A DNA stretch of 64,000 nucleotides from the NCBI GenBank assembly GCA_903828565.1, contig CAIKMQ010000005.1, positions 1-64,000 on the forward strand, in the 5' to 3' direction. The notes below the pieces were generated by a model, which searched no databases, was not told the origin of the DNA, and saw only the letters and a program-made list of their open reading frames with translations. Position 1 is the first letter of the stretch. Each line of letters begins with the position of its first letter. The translations under genes and the position numbers were made by a program. Origin of the DNA: an uncultured Leptolinea sp. (GTDB lineage Bacteria > Chloroflexota > Anaerolineae > Anaerolineales > Anaerolineaceae). Positions 1 to 7,231 of this stretch are shown one piece after another.

Positions 1-6
1 AGGCAA

Positions 7-1143
7 ATGCAGCAACCCAGGAATAAAGTCCCCCATATCGTTTTTCTATTTTCTGATACCGGTGGCGGCCATCGCAGCGCGGTGGAAGCCATCTTGGAAG
101 CCATGAGCTTGGAATTTCCGGGAAAAATGACCGCGGAAATGGTGGATATCTTCAAAGAGTACGCACCGCCGCCCCTCAACCAGGCTACCACGGTCTACCC
201 GCCGCTATCGCGTATGCCGGAAATGTGGGAATTGGGATACCGCATCAGCGATGGCAAGTACCGCTCGCGCAACCTGATGAATGTCCTCTGGCCGTACATC
301 CGCAATTCCACGCGGCGCCTGATCCGTGAGAAGCCGTGCGACCTGCTCGTTTCGGTCCACCCGCTTTCAAACACCCCTTTCCTGAAAGCTATGCGCCATG
401 ACCACCACCCCTTCATGACGGTGGTGACGGACATGGTCTCGACGCACGCCTTCTGGTATGACAACCGCTCGGATCTGGTCGTTGTGGCAACAGATGAGGC
501 CAGGGAGCGCGGCATTGCCTACGGTGTGGACCCCGAAAAGATCCATGTGGTCGGGCTGCCGGTTGCGGAGCGTTTCTGCCATCCACCCGCGGATAAAGAA
601 CAGGTGCGCCAGCGCCTGGGCTGGCCAACGGACAGGCCGGTGGTGCTGCTGGTTGGCGGTGGAGAAGGCATGGGTCCGCTGGAGAAGATCTCTCGCGCTA
701 TTGATGAATCCGGGCTGGAAGTCTCGCTGGCAATCGTCTGCGGGCGCAATGCCCGTCTCAAGACGACACTGGAAACCTATGATTGGAACGTGCCGGTGAA
801 GATCTACGGTTTTACGCGCGACATGCCCGATTTCATGGCAGCCGCGGATATCCTGGTGACCAAAGCCGGCCCCGGCACTATCAGCGAGGCATTCATCGCC
901 GGGCTGCCAATCATCATCTACTCCCGCATGCCGGGGCAGGAGGATGGCAACGTCTTTTACACCGTGGACCATCAAACCGGGGTGTGGGCTCCCCATTCAC
1001 AGCGGGTAGTAGCCGCCATCCGGGAATGGGTAGAGCAGCCGGAAAAACGCCAAGAGGCCGTGGCTGCCTGCCAGCGTGTTGCCCGCCCTCAAGCCGCGCG
1101 TGAAATAGCGCGCCTGATAGCCGGCAAAGTCGGCCTTTCCTGA
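7..1143 (+). CDS. MGDG-synthase-type processive diacylglycerol glycosyltransferase (GT28/MurG-like)
   Basis: A 378-residue GT-B protein that probably transfers a sugar from a UDP donor to diacylglycerol at the cytoplasmic membrane face. The N-terminal half carries the loop SDTGGGH (residues 16-22) characteristic of the monogalactosyldiacylglycerol synthase N-domain. The C-terminal half has GGGEGMG (217-223) and TKAGPGTISEA (285-295), the nucleotide-sugar binding signature shared with MurG, followed by QEDGN (311-315). Length is normal for bacterial processive glycosyl-DAG synthases. The start lies almost at the window edge, with AGG just upstream, so an operon partner may lie outside. It is followed after 7 bp by tsaE in the same orientation. 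The family is clear; donor sugar (glucose or galactose) and number of sugars added cannot be read from sequence. Confidence 0.85.
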   Translation: MQQPRNKVPHIVFLFSDTGGGHRSAVEAILEAMSLEFPGKMTAEMVDIFKEYAPPPLNQATTVYPPLSRMPEMWELGYRISDGKYRSRNLMNVLWPYIRNSTRRLIREKPCDLLVSVHPLSNTPFLKAMRHDHHPFMTVVTDMVSTHAFWYDNRSDLVVVATDEARERGIAYGVDPEKIHVVGLPVAERFCHPPADKEQVRQRLGWPTDRPVVLLVGGGEGMGPLEKISRAIDESGLEVSLAIVCGRNARLKTTLETYDWNVPVKIYGFTRDMPDFMAAADILVTKAGPGTISEAFIAGLPIIIYSRMPGQEDGNVFYTVDHQTGVWAPHSQRVVAAIREWVEQPEKRQEAVAACQRVARPQAAREIARLIAGKVGLS

Positions 1144-1150
1144 TTCCCCT

Positions 1151-1651
1151 ATGACACCGATTCTCGACGAGCACAGCCTGGATTTTTTCAGCCGCAGCAC
1201 GGAACAGACACGCCGCATGGGCATCCGCCTGGGGCAGCTGCTGCAGCCCGGTGACATCATTTGCCTTTCCGGTGACCTGGGAGCCGGAAAAACGACCCTG
1301 GTACAGGGGATCGCAGCCGGCTGGGGGTCTTTGGACGCAGTTTCCAGCCCGACATTCATTCTGGTGAACGTGTACCGCCGGCCGGATGGCTCCACCCTGT
1401 CCCATCTGGACGCGTACCGTATGGCATCCGCCGTAGAAGCTGAAGACCTGGACTTGGAACCGCTGATCGAGAACGGCCCGGTGGTGGTGGAATGGCCAGA
1501 GCGCATTCTGGAGGTATTGCCTGGGGAGCGGTTGTGGGTCTCATTACGCTGGCTGGCGGATGAGCAGCGCGGTATGCTGTTTAAAGGGTACGGGCACCGC
1601 TACGAGGTTATGGTGCAAAAACTGAAGAAGCAAACCTACGGAGGTGCCTAG
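1151..1651 (+). CDS. tsaE: tRNA threonylcarbamoyladenosine biosynthesis ATPase TsaE
   Basis: A 166-residue P-loop ATPase that works with TsaB and TsaD in forming N6-threonylcarbamoyladenosine at position 37 of ANN-decoding tRNAs. The Walker A loop GDLGAGKTT is at residues 41-49, followed by the family motif SPTF (66-69) and the acidic VVVEWPERI region near residue 115. Length is typical of TsaE. Its stop codon shares one base with the GTG start of tsaB, so the two are translationally coupled. No strong Shine-Dalgarno sequence is visible before the ATG. tsaD, the catalytic partner, is not in this window. Confidence 0.95.
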   Translation: MTPILDEHSLDFFSRSTEQTRRMGIRLGQLLQPGDIICLSGDLGAGKTTLVQGIAAGWGSLDAVSSPTFILVNVYRRPDGSTLSHLDAYRMASAVEAEDLDLEPLIENGPVVVEWPERILEVLPGERLWVSLRWLADEQRGMLFKGYGHRYEVMVQKLKKQTYGGA

Positions 1652-2319
1652 TGTTGCTGGCTGTGGATACTTCCACGCAGTGGATCGGTTTGGCATTGCT
1701 GCATGACAGCCAGGTGCTGGCAGAGATGGTATGGAAGACACGCAACCACCACAGCGTGGAGTTGGCCCCCGCGGTTGATCAACTGCTGAAGCGCGCCGGG
1801 GTGGCATCGCCGGAACTGGAAGCGCTGGGTGTTGCGACCGGCCCCGGATCTTTTACCAGCCTGCGCGTGGGGATGGCCTTCGTGAAAGGGCTGGCGCTGA
1901 CATTACGCCTGCCGGTGGCCGGTGTGCCCACGCTGGATATTACGGCGGCAGCCATTCCACCGGCTGAGATGCCACTGGCAGCGGTTCTGCAGGCTGGCCG
2001 CGGACGCCTGGCTGTCGGCTGGTATGAAGTCATTGAGGGGCGCTGGCAGCCTGCGGGCGAGCCGGTAGTGATGACACCGGAAGAGCTGGAGCAATCCATC
2101 ACCCACCCGGTGTTGATCGCCGGTGAATTGGACGCGGCGCAGCGCAAGACGCTGGAGCGGCGTTGGAAGAACGCGCGGCTGGCGGAGCCGGCCCTGTGCG
2201 TGCGTCGGCCGGCCTTCCTGGCGCAGCTGGCAGAGATCCGCTGGCAGGCCGGGCAGGTGGAAGATATCGTCAGCCTGGCGCCGACCTACCTGCACATCAA
2301 AGACCCCATCCCCGGGTAA
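1651..2319 (+). CDS. tsaB: tRNA threonylcarbamoyladenosine biosynthesis protein TsaB
   Basis: A 222-residue ASKHA-fold protein, the non-catalytic partner that dimerises with TsaD in t6A synthesis. It shows the N-terminal MLLAVDTST strand, HHS at 33-35 and the hallmark GPGSFTSLRVG at 64-74. It uses a GTG start that overlaps the last base of tsaE, preceded by GGAGG about 6 bp upstream, which supports this start. Its stop codon overlaps the ATG of rimI by one base. The tsaE-tsaB-rimI order is a common bacterial arrangement. Confidence 0.95.
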   Translation: MLLAVDTSTQWIGLALLHDSQVLAEMVWKTRNHHSVELAPAVDQLLKRAGVASPELEALGVATGPGSFTSLRVGMAFVKGLALTLRLPVAGVPTLDITAAAIPPAEMPLAAVLQAGRGRLAVGWYEVIEGRWQPAGEPVVMTPEELEQSITHPVLIAGELDAAQRKTLERRWKNARLAEPALCVRRPAFLAQLAEIRWQAGQVEDIVSLAPTYLHIKDPIPG

Positions 2320-2786
2320 TGGAACTTGCCATCCGCCGCATGCAGGACGAAGATGTGCCGGCTGTATTCCAGCTGGACCGGGCGAGTTTTTCGCTGCCGT
2401 GGACGGAGCTTTCTTACCTTTTTGAGATCCATAAGAACGAGACCAGCATCCCGCTGGTGGCTTATGCCGGTACTGACCTGGCTGGTTTCATTGTGGTCTG
2501 GCAGGTGGAAGATGAAGCCCATATTGGCACGATCGCGGTCGCGGAAAATGCCCGCCGCAGCGGTGTGGCGCGCTCTTTGATCTACGCGGGGCTGGGGCAG
2601 GCGTATTCCCGCGGCGCGCGCAAAGCCTTTTTGGAGGTCCGCGCCGGCAACCAGCCCGCGCGGAAGCTGTACCTCACCCTCGGGTTTGTGGATTTTGACC
2701 TGCGCAAACGCTATTACGCGGATAACCACGAAGACGCGATCATCATGCTGCTCGATCCGCTGCCGGATATGAACGCGGAGGAGTAA
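2319..2786 (+). CDS. rimI: Ribosomal protein N-acetyltransferase RimI (GNAT)
   Basis: A 155-residue GNAT acetyltransferase, expected to acetylate the N-terminal alanine of ribosomal protein bS18 or other N-termini. The acetyl-CoA pyrophosphate loop RRSGVA is at 79-84, the conserved LEVRAGN...LYLTLGF block at 105-123, and the RYY motif near 131. A longer in-frame reading from 2163 would lie inside tsaB in another frame; the ATG at 2319, sharing a base with the tsaB stop, gives the normal RimI length and N-terminus (MELAIRRMQDED). It is the last gene before a hairpin terminator. Confidence 0.93.
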   Translation: MELAIRRMQDEDVPAVFQLDRASFSLPWTELSYLFEIHKNETSIPLVAYAGTDLAGFIVVWQVEDEAHIGTIAVAENARRSGVARSLIYAGLGQAYSRGARKAFLEVRAGNQPARKLYLTLGFVDFDLRKRYYADNHEDAIIMLLDPLPDMNAEE

Positions 2787-2794
2787 TTTCGGCG

Positions 2795-2821
2795 GGGTGC
2801 GTCCGCGACGCACCCTGTTTT
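2795..2821 (+). terminator. Rho-independent terminator after rimI
   Basis: A perfect 9-bp stem, GGGTGCGTC (2795-2803) pairing with 2807-2815 across a 3-base CGC loop, is followed by TGTTTTT. It lies 8 bp after the rimI stop and points in the direction of the tsaE-tsaB-rimI transcript. On the other strand the hairpin is not followed by a T run, so it is unlikely to serve the convergent MFS gene equally well. Confidence 0.75.
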
Positions 2822-2879
2822 AATACCGTCTTGCTGAGAGACCCTTTGCTCTGTTCAGGGCGACAAAAGGGAAACTAGC

Positions 2880-4112
2880 CTACACCTCTCCGCCTTCCGC
2901 CTTCACCGCGGACTTTGGAAGCACGAACTTGTACCAGGCAATGGGGACGGTGGCCAGGCAGAATGCGGCGGTGATCCAGAACGGCATTTGCGGGGTAAAA
3001 CCCTCCCACAGCTGCGCGCCAATCCAGGGCATGGGCAGCGAAAGGATCCCCAACGAGGTGCCAAGGAAGCCGAATGCCAGCCCGCGCTTTTCTTCCGGCA
3101 CCACCTTGGAGATCAACGAATTGTACGAGGGCATCAGAATGCCTTCACCAAAGCCATTCAACAGCCGCGATATCAGGAAGAGTGCCTGGCTGCGGGCGAG
3201 CATCATCACCCCCAGGCTGAGAGCGATGAGCAGAAAGCCGCCGGCCAGCATCGTCCGCTCGGAACGTTTGTCGGTCAGCCAGCCGCCCAGGAAGGAGCCG
3301 CCAATGCTGGCAATCCCCCAGGCGGAACCCAGCAGGCCGATCTGCTCCACAGTCAGATGCCCAATCTGGGACAGGTAGATCGGAAAGAGGTCGCCAGTCA
3401 GGCTGAACGAGGTATCCCCGATGGCGTCCGTGATCCAGATCCAGGTGAGCACTCCCCCGGCTGTCAGCAGCACGAGGATGGATCTCAACTGTGTGGTCAG
3501 ACCTTTCAGCGTGGGTATGCCGCTCTTATGAGACGCGCTGAAGCGTTCAGCGCGCGCCATCCAGACGCGCACGATGGTGGCGGTCAGGTAGAAGCCGAAC
3601 GCGGCCGAGAGCATGGAGTGGAAGCCGTAGCGATAGGCCAGGAACCCTGCCAGTGCCGGGCCGATGACCGTCACAACCATGTAAATGCCGCTCGAAAGGC
3701 CGTACACCTTGCCGCGGTTGGCTTCATCAGACTGCTCAGCAATGTATGCCGAGAAGCTGGGACCGACGAACGAGCTGGAGATGTATTCCACGGACAGGCC
3801 GAGCAATACCCACTGCCAGGATGGCGAAATGATGAAGAAGAGGTAGCCGAAGACCGATATGGCGCTGCCAATGGCAATGGCACGCAGCCGGCCGATGGTA
3901 TCTGAGAGCCAGCCGCCGAAGATCTGCAGCACGATGGGGATGAGTGATGCCAGCGTGTAAACCATCCCCACCTGGCCGACGCTCGCGCCGAGGCTGATGA
4001 GGTAAAGTGACATCATGCTGTAGGCCATCTGCCCGGCAATGTTGGCCAGGATCATGGCAAGCATGAACCAGCGCAGGTTGTCGTTCAGCAGGGGCAGGCG
4101 TTTGTTTTTCAT
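2880..4112 (-). CDS. Major facilitator superfamily transporter
   Basis: A 410-residue polytopic protein with about twelve hydrophobic segments in two halves of six. The loop GGWLSDTIGRLRAI after the second helix and its repeat GGWLTDKRSERT in the second half are the MFS A-motif (GxxxDxxGRR type). It is a secondary transporter of the drug/sugar efflux kind; the substrate cannot be told from sequence. It runs convergently with rimI and stands alone: downstream is the rimI terminator, upstream a repeat-bearing gap. Nothing ties it to the polysaccharide locus. Confidence 0.85.
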   Translation of the reverse strand: MKNKRLPLLNDNLRWFMLAMILANIAGQMAYSMMSLYLISLGASVGQVGMVYTLASLIPIVLQIFGGWLSDTIGRLRAIAIGSAISVFGYLFFIISPSWQWVLLGLSVEYISSSFVGPSFSAYIAEQSDEANRGKVYGLSSGIYMVVTVIGPALAGFLAYRYGFHSMLSAAFGFYLTATIVRVWMARAERFSASHKSGIPTLKGLTTQLRSILVLLTAGGVLTWIWITDAIGDTSFSLTGDLFPIYLSQIGHLTVEQIGLLGSAWGIASIGGSFLGGWLTDKRSERTMLAGGFLLIALSLGVMMLARSQALFLISRLLNGFGEGILMPSYNSLISKVVPEEKRGLAFGFLGTSLGILSLPMPWIGAQLWEGFTPQMPFWITAAFCLATVPIAWYKFVLPKSAVKAEGGEV

Positions 4113-4424
4113 TGGCGGGTGATGAGACCGTTATATCATAGAGCGCAGGGTTTTTGGGGAAAGAGGCGCTCAGCAGTGGAGAAGGAGCATTCCCAACGCA
4201 CCTTCTCCGCGTGCCGTCGTGCCGAGCGCAGCGAAACATCCTTAGTCTGCGGTAGAGACCCTCACTGCACTTGCGCGCAGCGCAAGTGTCGCGTTGCCCA
4301 AGGCGATAAGAGTAGAGCGAATGGCGTGACGCACCTGTAGAATTGCCTAATACCGTTGCGATGGGAAGGAACCTTCCGCATGTCCGCCCCATTTCAAAGA
4401 TGAAGAAAATGTTTATTGGAAATC
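4113..4424. other. Gene-free gap between MFS gene and AT-rich unit
   Basis: About 310 bp between two minus-strand genes. I see no convincing gene. The centre (about 4171-4330) is GC-rich and full of inverted repeats that look like a remnant of an interspersed intergenic element (annotated separately). The edge next to 4425 turns AT-rich abruptly, so a composition boundary lies inside this gap. It should also hold the MFS promoter and the terminator of the AT-rich unit, but neither is clear. Confidence 0.6.
4171..4330. repeat. Remnant of an interspersed palindromic intergenic repeat
   Basis: The segment contains GTGCCGAGCGCAGCGAAACA (starting near 4221), which resembles the 'GTCATGCTGAGC-AGCGAAGCATC' family of dispersed bacterial intergenic elements, followed by a GGTAGAGACCC block as in those elements. 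Two hairpins are visible: GGAGAAGG (4178-4185) pairs with 4201-4208, and CACTTGCGC (4268-4276) pairs perfectly with 4280-4288 across a 3-base loop. Read as protein, the stretch gives the RAERSE-type peptide typical of spurious ORFs in such repeats. Only one copy is present in this window, so repeat status rests on resemblance. Confidence 0.5.
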
Positions 4425-5783
4425 TTAATTGGTTCTATGAAAAGTGATACGAATGTCTTCCAAATATTCTGTTAACTTATTTTTTGCGACATCATAAGTA
4501 TAAAAAAAGGGTTCGTTGTTAAAAGTTATCCTGTCTGAGGTTATATTATCGTCTTTAAGATAGACTTTGTAGTAAAAATGCTTAGGGTCGTCGAGGAACC
4601 TCTCATAAAGAGCATAAGTGACTTCCCGCCCAGATACAACAATTATGTAATCACCCGTTAATTCATCGACCCAAGTACCTTGAAATTTAAGTAAAGCATT
4701 AGTTTTCTCTAAATACTTCTTCGCATCAGGATTATCTTTTAATTGCTGTAATATTGTTCTGGCAGTAAGGAGGTCTCCAGCAAGATATTCCAATTTCCCA
4801 TGATAAAACTCAGAGTCTTTATAACTATTCAGATCTCTATATATGTCTAATGCCATTTGATAAGCTAAGTTTTCTACCAATTCGGCAGCGCGTTGATAAT
4901 CAGCTTCATTCATTAGCTCATTGGAGTTTCGGAAATCACCCAGGGATTCAAAAACTGTTGAAGCTTCATTATATTGCTTTAAAGCTAGCAGATCTAAACC
5001 CTGCACATATTTAATACTTGAAATAGTATAATAAATAAGCATGGTTAGCAGGGTAGCGAAACTGATTATGGCGATTAATCTCCTGGTAGTTTTCTTCCGA
5101 GTTTTCTTTTGTTCAAGCTCAGAAAGCCGACTTTGCTCTAAAAATGCATCAAACTTATTTCGCAAATACTCAATATTAAGAATAGCAAACCCCCAATTCT
5201 TATCTATTCCGCATCTTTCACATTCGACACTTGAGTTGGGATTAGGCCTCCCGCATGCGCAAACCCAATAATCCTTCGATTGGATAGGCAAGAATTTAAG
5301 TTTCTTAGAGTTTTTTGGAGGTGCGATTTCGTATTCGCGGTCGACCTGAGCCTTGAGCCCTGGTTCAAGAGATAAAATCGCGATTTGCTCAGGTTTCTGA
5401 ATCAGGTTTTTACTTTGCGTTTTCCAGATTCTTCCACTAGTTAGGTGAACTTCAATCAGACTAACCTCAACCTGCCGGACGGAAGGATCAAGGATAATTG
5501 GAGTCTGCTCGCCAATAACCTCTGTTTCAATCAAGTTTACATCTGAATATGTGAGGATTAATGGATCTGCACCCTTGAGCACTCTACCGACATCATCGAA
5601 GAGATCTGCCCGGATCATTATAGAGGAGATGTTTGGTTTTAATTTATTTACCCGTAATTGGAGAATGACAGTTTTTGTTTGAGTATCGAGTAATAACGCG
5701 CCTTTCTCGATTTCTGCTGGGGCTTCAAGTTCATACTGATCCGGAGTTATTTCCTGAAGGCGGTGATATCTTGATGTTGTCAT
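4425..5783 (-). CDS. Zinc-ribbon membrane protein with TPR-like C-terminal region
   Basis: A 452-residue protein of unknown function. From N to C terminus: about 170 residues of beta-rich sequence; a zinc-ribbon with WVCACG...C..CG (Cys about 175, 177, 188, 191), spaced like a RanBP2-type finger; a charged linker; one transmembrane helix (about 236-256); degenerate TPR-like helices (about 260-365); and a short C-terminal domain. The start at 5783 has a strong ribosome binding site (TAGGAG, about 6 bp upstream); a longer reading from 5870 would run into the upstream gene. It is AT-rich compared with its surroundings and forms a two-gene unit with the small membrane protein at 5791. No enzymatic motif is visible; a sensor or scaffold role would be a guess. 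Confidence 0.7.
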   Translation of the reverse strand: MTTSRYHRLQEITPDQYELEAPAEIEKGALLLDTQTKTVILQLRVNKLKPNISSIMIRADLFDDVGRVLKGADPLILTYSDVNLIETEVIGEQTPIILDPSVRQVEVSLIEVHLTSGRIWKTQSKNLIQKPEQIAILSLEPGLKAQVDREYEIAPPKNSKKLKFLPIQSKDYWVCACGRPNPNSSVECERCGIDKNWGFAILNIEYLRNKFDAFLEQSRLSELEQKKTRKKTTRRLIAIISFATLLTMLIYYTISSIKYVQGLDLLALKQYNEASTVFESLGDFRNSNELMNEADYQRAAELVENLAYQMALDIYRDLNSYKDSEFYHGKLEYLAGDLLTARTILQQLKDNPDAKKYLEKTNALLKFQGTWVDELTGDYIIVVSGREVTYALYERFLDDPKHFYYKVYLKDDNITSDRITFNNEPFFYTYDVAKNKLTEYLEDIRITFHRTN

Positions 5784-5790
5784 ATAGCTC

Positions 5791-6153
5791 CTACAGTGAA
5801 GGCAAATCAGAAAATGAGGTGCTATTCGTTTCCGATAAGCTTGGTAATTCACCAATTGTGGGTTTCTCAAACTCCTTTATGGTTGAGATTATCTGCGAGA
5901 GGTAACCAATACCGAGGAACCCAAACCCGCATACAACAAATATCAGTGCTTGAGTGAAATATCCATTTGCGTAACCAGCATTAATGATGAAGTTATATGC
6001 GTCCCCACCCACATATGCATTGTGTGTTTCATATGGGTAAGAATCGCCAGAGTCGTAGTTGTTGATTTTGTCGTATCCAGTTGCCATCATAACCACAGCA
6101 ATAATAAATGAGATAACTGACAATGCGACCATGGTTTTATAAGTCTTGTTCAT
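5791..6153 (-). CDS. Small two-helix membrane protein, function unknown
   Basis: A 120-residue protein with two hydrophobic helices (about 8-27 and 68-92), a glycine/tyrosine/asparagine-rich loop between them and a polar serine/proline-rich tail. The ATG is preceded by a perfect AGGAGG, so it is very likely translated. It lies 7 bp upstream of the zinc-ribbon gene and shares its AT-rich composition; the two are probably cotranscribed. The loop contains a Y/N/G-rich stretch of the kind seen in secreted or surface-exposed segments. I do not recognise a family. Confidence 0.6.
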   Translation of the reverse strand: MNKTYKTMVALSVISFIIAVVMMATGYDKINNYDSGDSYPYETHNAYVGGDAYNFIINAGYANGYFTQALIFVVCGFGFLGIGYLSQIISTIKEFEKPTIGELPSLSETNSTSFSDLPSL

Positions 6154-6544
6154 TTGTCCTCCTAGTTTTTTGATTGAGATTATGTTTACTGTTTACCTGC
6201 TGATTATTGGATTACTATATATGATCACCCCCTCAACACATTTTTGTTTTGGACACAAACAAAAGCACCTTTTATCTCTCAGTTAATTATACTACCCTTG
6301 CCAATCTCTTTGTGTGTTTATCCAAAAGTCTCAGCAGTATTAATCCCTCGACTGCTATCAGCGGCAAATCGATTGTTCGTTCCTCCCAGGTGCGCTCATC
6401 CCCCTCTGACAGTTTTGCCAACTCGTGCAAGCTGGAATTCCGTTTCTTTCTCCACTCGTCCACTCTTGTCCCGAAAACCCGCTGCCCGGTGAACCTTGTA
6501 GCGTATCCCCGCAAATTTAAGGTAGAATTTAGCAGAGGTGACGT
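6154..6544. other. Divergent intergenic region with regulatory potential only
   Basis: About 390 bp between the minus-strand AT-rich unit and the plus-strand uracil-DNA glycosylase, so it should hold two divergent promoters. The half near 6154 is AT-rich like the unit it precedes; the half near 6544 is closer to the genomic average. A TAGAAT hexamer at 6523-6528 and an AGAGGTG ribosome binding site (6534-6540) precede the glycosylase, but no matching -35 box is obvious. Short ORFs here have no recognisable content and I do not call them. Confidence 0.5.
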
Positions 6545-7219
6545 ATGGATCCCCGGGAAGCCCTAGACCAGATCGCCAGTGAAGTTCGCGGCTGTACACG
6601 CTGCAACCTGCACCACTCCCGCAAGTGTTCCGTCCCGGGGGAGGGGCCGGCGAACGCGCGCATCCTCTTCATTGGTGAAGGCCCAGGCGTGAACGAGAAC
6701 GAGCAGGGGCGCCCCTTTGTGGGGGCGGCTGGCAAGCTGCTGGAAAACCTGCTGGCCAAAGCCGGCCTGCGGCGGGATGAGGTTTTCATCTGCAATGTGG
6801 TCAAATGCCGCCCGCCCGGCAACCGCGATCCGCTGCCGGAAGAGATGGCCGCCTGCGGAAAATACCTGGACCGGCAGATCGAGGCGATCGACCCGGAAGT
6901 GATTGTGACGCTCGGACGTTTTTCCATGGGCAAGTTCCTGCCGGGAGCGCGCATCTCTGCCATACACGGCCAGGCGAAAGTCGTGGATGGCCGCCTGGTG
7001 GTGGCCATGTTCCACCCGGCCGCCGCGCTGCATCAACCGGCGCTCAAGCCCGCGCTGGAGCAGGATTTTGCCAACCTGCCGCGGCACCTGATGCTGGTTT
7101 CTACCACCGTGCCGCAAACACAGAACACCCCTGTCGGGCCGATCCATACCTACCACGAGCTGGTACATGATGAACCCCCAGCCGAAGACGCGGATCCCCA
7201 ACAGTTGAACCTTTTCTAA
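6545..7219 (+). CDS. Type-4 (Fe-S) uracil-DNA glycosylase with C-terminal clamp-like motif
   Basis: A 224-residue uracil-DNA glycosylase that removes uracil from DNA at the first step of base excision repair. Motif 1 GEGPGVNENE (45-54), the NVVKCRPPGNRDP block (84-96) and the HPAA motif (157-160) place it in the family 4/5 branch. Four cysteines (17, 20, 88, 104) fit the [4Fe-4S] ligands of this family. After the domain ends near residue 185 comes a roughly 40-residue low-complexity tail finishing in QLNLF (220-224), which matches the bacterial beta-sliding-clamp binding pentapeptide. It has its own ribosome binding site and starts the long run of plus-strand genes, though it is not functionally part of the glycan locus. 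Confidence 0.92.
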   Translation: MDPREALDQIASEVRGCTRCNLHHSRKCSVPGEGPANARILFIGEGPGVNENEQGRPFVGAAGKLLENLLAKAGLRRDEVFICNVVKCRPPGNRDPLPEEMAACGKYLDRQIEAIDPEVIVTLGRFSMGKFLPGARISAIHGQAKVVDGRLVVAMFHPAAALHQPALKPALEQDFANLPRHLMLVSTTVPQTQNTPVGPIHTYHELVHDEPPAEDADPQQLNLF

Positions 7220-7231
7220 GATCGGAAGCAT

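Noticed and set aside
2988-3905. Long plus-strand open frame opposite the MFS gene
   Set aside because: Shadow frame with low-complexity Q/G/A/H-rich translation; the MFS reading has intact helices and A-motifs.
4119-4340. Plus-strand 73-codon ORF between the MFS gene and the AT-rich unit
   Set aside because: It reads through the repeat remnant and yields the RAERSE-type peptide typical of spurious ORFs in interspersed repeats.
6287-6514. Minus-strand 75-codon ORF in the divergent gap before the uracil-DNA glycosylase
   Set aside because: No ribosome binding site, no recognisable sequence, and it occupies the expected promoter region of the glycosylase.
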